Part shown: one piece after another, positions 7,638-9,271 of the stretch
Layout: every line of letters starts with the position of its first letter
Position numbering within the stretch: position 1 is the first letter of the stretch
Assembly: GCA_965371945.1 (NCBI GenBank)
Contig: CBDVAK010000132.1
Coordinates: forward strand, 1 to 9,271
Source: CBDVAK01 sp965371945
GTDB lineage: Bacteria; Pseudomonadota; Gammaproteobacteria; Competibacterales; JAHEDQ01
Direction: 5' to 3'
DNA: 9,271 nucleotides
Translations under genes and position numbers: made by a program
Notes under the pieces: generated by a model
What the model saw: only the letters and a program-made list of their open reading frames with translations
Told to the model about the DNA's origin: nothing
Database searches by the model: none

Positions 7638-7741
7638 CCCGGGGGCTTCCCAGAGTTAGACGCTAAGCCGCGAAGGCAGGTGTTTACGCCGCGGCGCGAG
7701 CCTGCAAACGCGAAACTATTGTTCCCTGATTGCGGCCGGCC

Positions 7742-7763
7742 CCGGGTGGCGCGTGCCACCCGG
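7742..7763. repeat. stable GC-rich hairpin between the BMP gene and puuD
   Basis: A perfect 9-bp inverted repeat, CCGGGTGGC / GCCACCCGG, with the tetraloop GCGT (7751-7754). It begins 43 bases after the BMP stop codon in the direction of transcription. There is no T tract after it on either strand, so it is not a standard intrinsic terminator. A hairpin in this place often shields the upstream message from 3' decay or partly stops transcription, which would give more binding protein than enzyme; that role is inferred. Confidence 0.6.
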
Positions 7764-7806
7764 ACCCGGGTTCCACCTGACAGTGGTCGCAACCCAAGCC
7801 GATACG

Positions 7807-8895
7807 CTACTTGGGCAGCTTGCCCTGCACGCCTTCCACGTACCACTCCATCTTCTGCAGATCCGCATCGGACATGGCCTCGCCCTCCGCCACGACCACT
7901 TCACCGGCCTGATTCTTGATCGGGCCCTGGAAAGGGTGCAGCGTGCCCGACTTGATGGCGGCTTCCTGTTCGGCTACCAGCGTCTTGACGTCTTCAGGTA
8001 CCGCATCGTTGATCGGTGACAGCGAGATCATGCCCTCCTTGACGCCTCCCCAGACATCGCGGGGTTCCCAGCTACCGTCCACGACCTCGGTAGCGATCTG
8101 CGTATAGAAATCGCCCCAGTGATGGGTGACCGCGGTCAGTTGTGCGTTGGGCCCGTACTTGGACATATCCGAGTGATAGCCGATTGCATAGATACCTTTT
8201 TCCTCGGCTGCCTTGACCACCGCGGTGGAGTCGGTGTGATGTGTCACCACATCGGCCCCCTGCGCGATCAGCACCTCGGCGGCCTCCTGTTCCCGGCCCG
8301 GGTCAAACCAGGAATTGGTCCAGATGACCTTGACCTCGGCCTCCGGATTGACACTGCGCATGCCCAGGGTGAAGGCATTGATGCCGCGCAGGACCTCCGG
8401 GATGGGAAAGGCGGCGACATAACCGGCGATATTGGTCTTGGTCATCTTGCCGGCAAGGATGCCGGCCAGATAGCGGCCTTCGTAGAAGCGTGCCACGTAG
8501 GTGCCGACGTTCTTGGCCTTCTTGTACCCGGTGGCATGCTCGAAAGTCACCTTGGGGTAGCGCTTGGCGACCTTGAGGGTGGGGTTCATATAGCCGAAAG
8601 AGGTTGTAAAGACCAGCTCGTAGTCGTCGGCGGCAAACTGGCGGATGACACGCTCGGCTTCGCCCCCTTCAGGCACGTTCTCGATATATTTGCTTTCGAC
8701 CTTGTCGCCCAGCGCTTCCTGCATCTGCAGTCGGCCGAGTTCGTGCTGGTAGGTCCAGCCGGCATCACCGATGGGGCTGACATAGACGAACCCCACTTTC
8801 AATGGTTCCGCCGCCTGCAGTGCTGTGCCACTGATGCCGAATGCGACCGTCGCGCACAGCATTTGCAGAATTTGTCTGCGGTTGATTCTTCTCAT
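7807..8895 (-). CDS. BMP-family (PnrA-like) ABC transporter substrate-binding protein
   Basis: This is a periplasmic receptor for an ABC importer; BMP-family members bind nucleosides or purines, and the neighbours suggest a purine here. The 362-residue protein is of normal length. Its N-terminus MRRINRRQILQM has paired arginines followed by a hydrophobic stretch to about residue 28, with likely cleavage near ALQA|AEP; NRRQIL is close to a twin-arginine (Tat) motif, though a Sec signal is possible. Cys14 sits too early for a lipobox. The mature part shows BMP-family blocks: VGFVYVSPIGDAGWTYQHEL (34-53), TTSFGYMNPTLKVA (97-110), TNSWFDPGREQEAAEVLI (193-210) and VVTHHTDSTAVVKAAEEKG (216-234). 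GGAG at 8904-8907 lies eight bases before the ATG and supports the start. No ATPase or permease gene is adjacent in the window. Confidence 0.92.
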   Translation of the reverse strand: MRRINRRQILQMLCATVAFGISGTALQAAEPLKVGFVYVSPIGDAGWTYQHELGRLQMQEALGDKVESKYIENVPEGGEAERVIRQFAADDYELVFTTSFGYMNPTLKVAKRYPKVTFEHATGYKKAKNVGTYVARFYEGRYLAGILAGKMTKTNIAGYVAAFPIPEVLRGINAFTLGMRSVNPEAEVKVIWTNSWFDPGREQEAAEVLIAQGADVVTHHTDSTAVVKAAEEKGIYAIGYHSDMSKYGPNAQLTAVTHHWGDFYTQIATEVVDGSWEPRDVWGGVKEGMISLSPINDAVPEDVKTLVAEQEAAIKSGTLHPFQGPIKNQAGEVVVAEGEAMSDADLQKMEWYVEGVQGKLPK

Positions 8896-8910
8896 GCTTG
8901 TCTCTCCTCT

Positions 8911-8936
8911 CTAGGTCGACGGATGGTACACCCTAG
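8911..8936 (-). promoter_or_regulatory. possible hairpin and degenerate REP-like copy next to the BMP ribosome site
   Basis: On the minus strand CTAGG and CCTAG can pair around a 16-base loop, ending directly before the AGAGGAGAG ribosome site. Within it, plus-strand CGGATGGTACACCCTA (8920-8935) matches 13 of 16 bases of the inner part of the REP-like arms at 9107-9176. It may be an operator half-site, a decayed repeat, or chance. Confidence 0.25.
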
Positions 8937-9106
8937 CCAGTGAGGCAGGCGAGTTGGGACGAATGGTGTTGATGTTTCGGGAGACTAGCACCCGTACCGG
9001 GATGGCAGCCAGATACAGCAGGGTGGACAGCAACTGCGGCGACTGCCTGGTGACCCTGGGGTACCCGGTGGACATGGGAAGAGGCCGTTTGTACCGTCAC
9101 GCTCCA

Positions 9107-9176
9107 TGGTGCGCACGGCAGACCCTATATGGCGGCTCCGATGGCGGGCGTGGTGTAGGGTGTGCCGTGCGCACCA
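9107..9176. repeat. inverted pair of REP-like palindromes
   Basis: Arm 1 (9107-9127) and arm 2 (9156-9176) are inverted copies over 21 bases with a single mismatch, around a 28-base spacer. The core read from arm 2 is TAGGGTGTGCCGTGCGCACC. Each arm is itself palindromic: GGTGTGC and GCGCACC can pair around CGT. Two palindromes facing each other in an intergenic space is the layout of REP/BIME elements, and the motif resembles the G-T-A-G-G-G-T-G extragenic palindromes I know from proteobacterial genomes. No T tract follows on either side, so it is not an ordinary terminator. No transposase is visible. Confidence 0.7.
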
Positions 9177-9271
9177 GCCGTTGTCCGATCTACCCACAGC
9201 CTCGCCGATCCAGACCACCGGGCCTCCGGCGCCAATACTCCGACAACACAAGAATCCCGAATACGGTGGTT

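Larger units (their letters stand above)
2602..8895 (-). other. purine (guanine/urate) catabolic operon
   Basis: Six same-strand genes in the order BMP receptor, puuD, uraD, alc, guaD, puuE. Within the five enzyme genes the junctions are a 4-base overlap (ATGA, puuD/uraD), 13 bases (uraD/alc), 6 bases (alc/guaD) and a 4-base overlap (GTGA, guaD/puuE), which strongly suggests one transcript. The BMP gene is separated from puuD by 169 bases that contain a stable hairpin, so it may be expressed at a different level or puuD may have an extra promoter. I found no convincing -35/-10 pair upstream of the BMP gene. Confidence 0.75.
8896..9271. other. leader and upstream region of the purine operon
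   Basis: These 376 bases hold no gene that I can call with confidence. Near the BMP start is a strong ribosome site (AGAGGAGAG, minus strand). A 5-bp inverted repeat, CTAGG at 8911-8915 and CCTAG at 8932-8936, lies just upstream of it. Farther up is a pair of inverted REP-like palindromes (9107-9176). At the far end, a minus-strand frame entering the window reads TTVFGILVLSEYWRRR and stops at TAG 9190-9192; it looks like the hydrophobic tail of a membrane protein, but 26 residues are too few to decide. I did not find a good promoter or a riboswitch that I recognise. Confidence 0.55.

Noticed and set aside
7660..7735. Repeated GCCGCG/CGCGAA-like words in the BMP-puuD gap
   Set aside because: They form no regular array and only short imperfect stems, so I do not call a repeat.
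9058..9066. Palindrome GGGTACCC and neighbouring short GC-rich inverted repeats
   Set aside because: Too short and too common in GC-rich DNA to support a site.
8896..9106. A purine- or xanthine-sensing riboswitch in the operon leader
   Set aside because: The location would be sensible, but I could not recognise the conserved core of any purine or NMT1-type riboswitch; a covariance-model search of this leader would decide.
8985..9251. Minus-strand frame of 88 residues rich in Cys, Gly and Pro
   Set aside because: It runs through both arms of the inverted repeat, has no family-like pattern and no clear ribosome site; it appears to be non-coding.

Overview
The window looks like a chromosomal piece of a proteobacterium, most likely a gammaproteobacterium. 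This rests on gene content and style: an OprB-type outer-membrane porin, periplasmic c-type cytochromes, an AraC-type regulator and a membrane-bound cytochrome c urate oxidase. The genus cannot be read from the sequence.

Left part, plus strand (1-1082): the last 71 residues of an OprB-like carbohydrate porin, then 34 bases later a secreted cytochrome c with an extra N-terminal domain. Sampled lines here run in the high 40s % G+C, against low 60s in the operon on the right, so this block may have a different history. A 368-base non-coding stretch (1083-1450) follows, holding a candidate promoter for the next gene. Positions 1451-2395 encode an AraC-family transcription regulator, which converges tail-to-tail on the operon across a 206-base gap.

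Main part, minus strand (8895 down to 2602): a compact purine (guanine/urate) breakdown operon. In transcription order it holds a BMP-family substrate-binding lipoprotein-type or periplasmic protein (probably a purine or nucleoside import receptor), puuD (membrane cytochrome c urate oxidase), uraD (OHCU decarboxylase), alc (allantoicase), guaD (guanine deaminase) and puuE (metal-independent allantoinase). puuD/uraD overlap by ATGA, guaD/puuE overlap by GTGA, and the other gaps inside the enzyme block are 6 and 13 bases. Together they cover guanine to xanthine, urate to 5-hydroxyisourate, OHCU to (S)-allantoin, allantoin to allantoate, and allantoate to ureidoglycolate plus urea. Missing from the window are xanthine dehydrogenase, 5-hydroxyisourate hydrolase, ureidoglycolate lyase, and the ATPase and permeases for the BMP protein.

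Right end (8896-9271): leader of the operon. It contains a pair of REP-like palindromes in inverted orientation (21-base arms, one mismatch), a degenerate third copy close to the first start codon, and possibly the last residues of an upstream minus-strand gene. A second GC-rich hairpin lies between the BMP gene and puuD. No CRISPR array, tRNA, rRNA, transposase or phage gene was seen. The operon is a known type of pathway cluster; the less ordinary points are the lone BMP receptor at its head, the two-domain cytochrome and the repeat pair.
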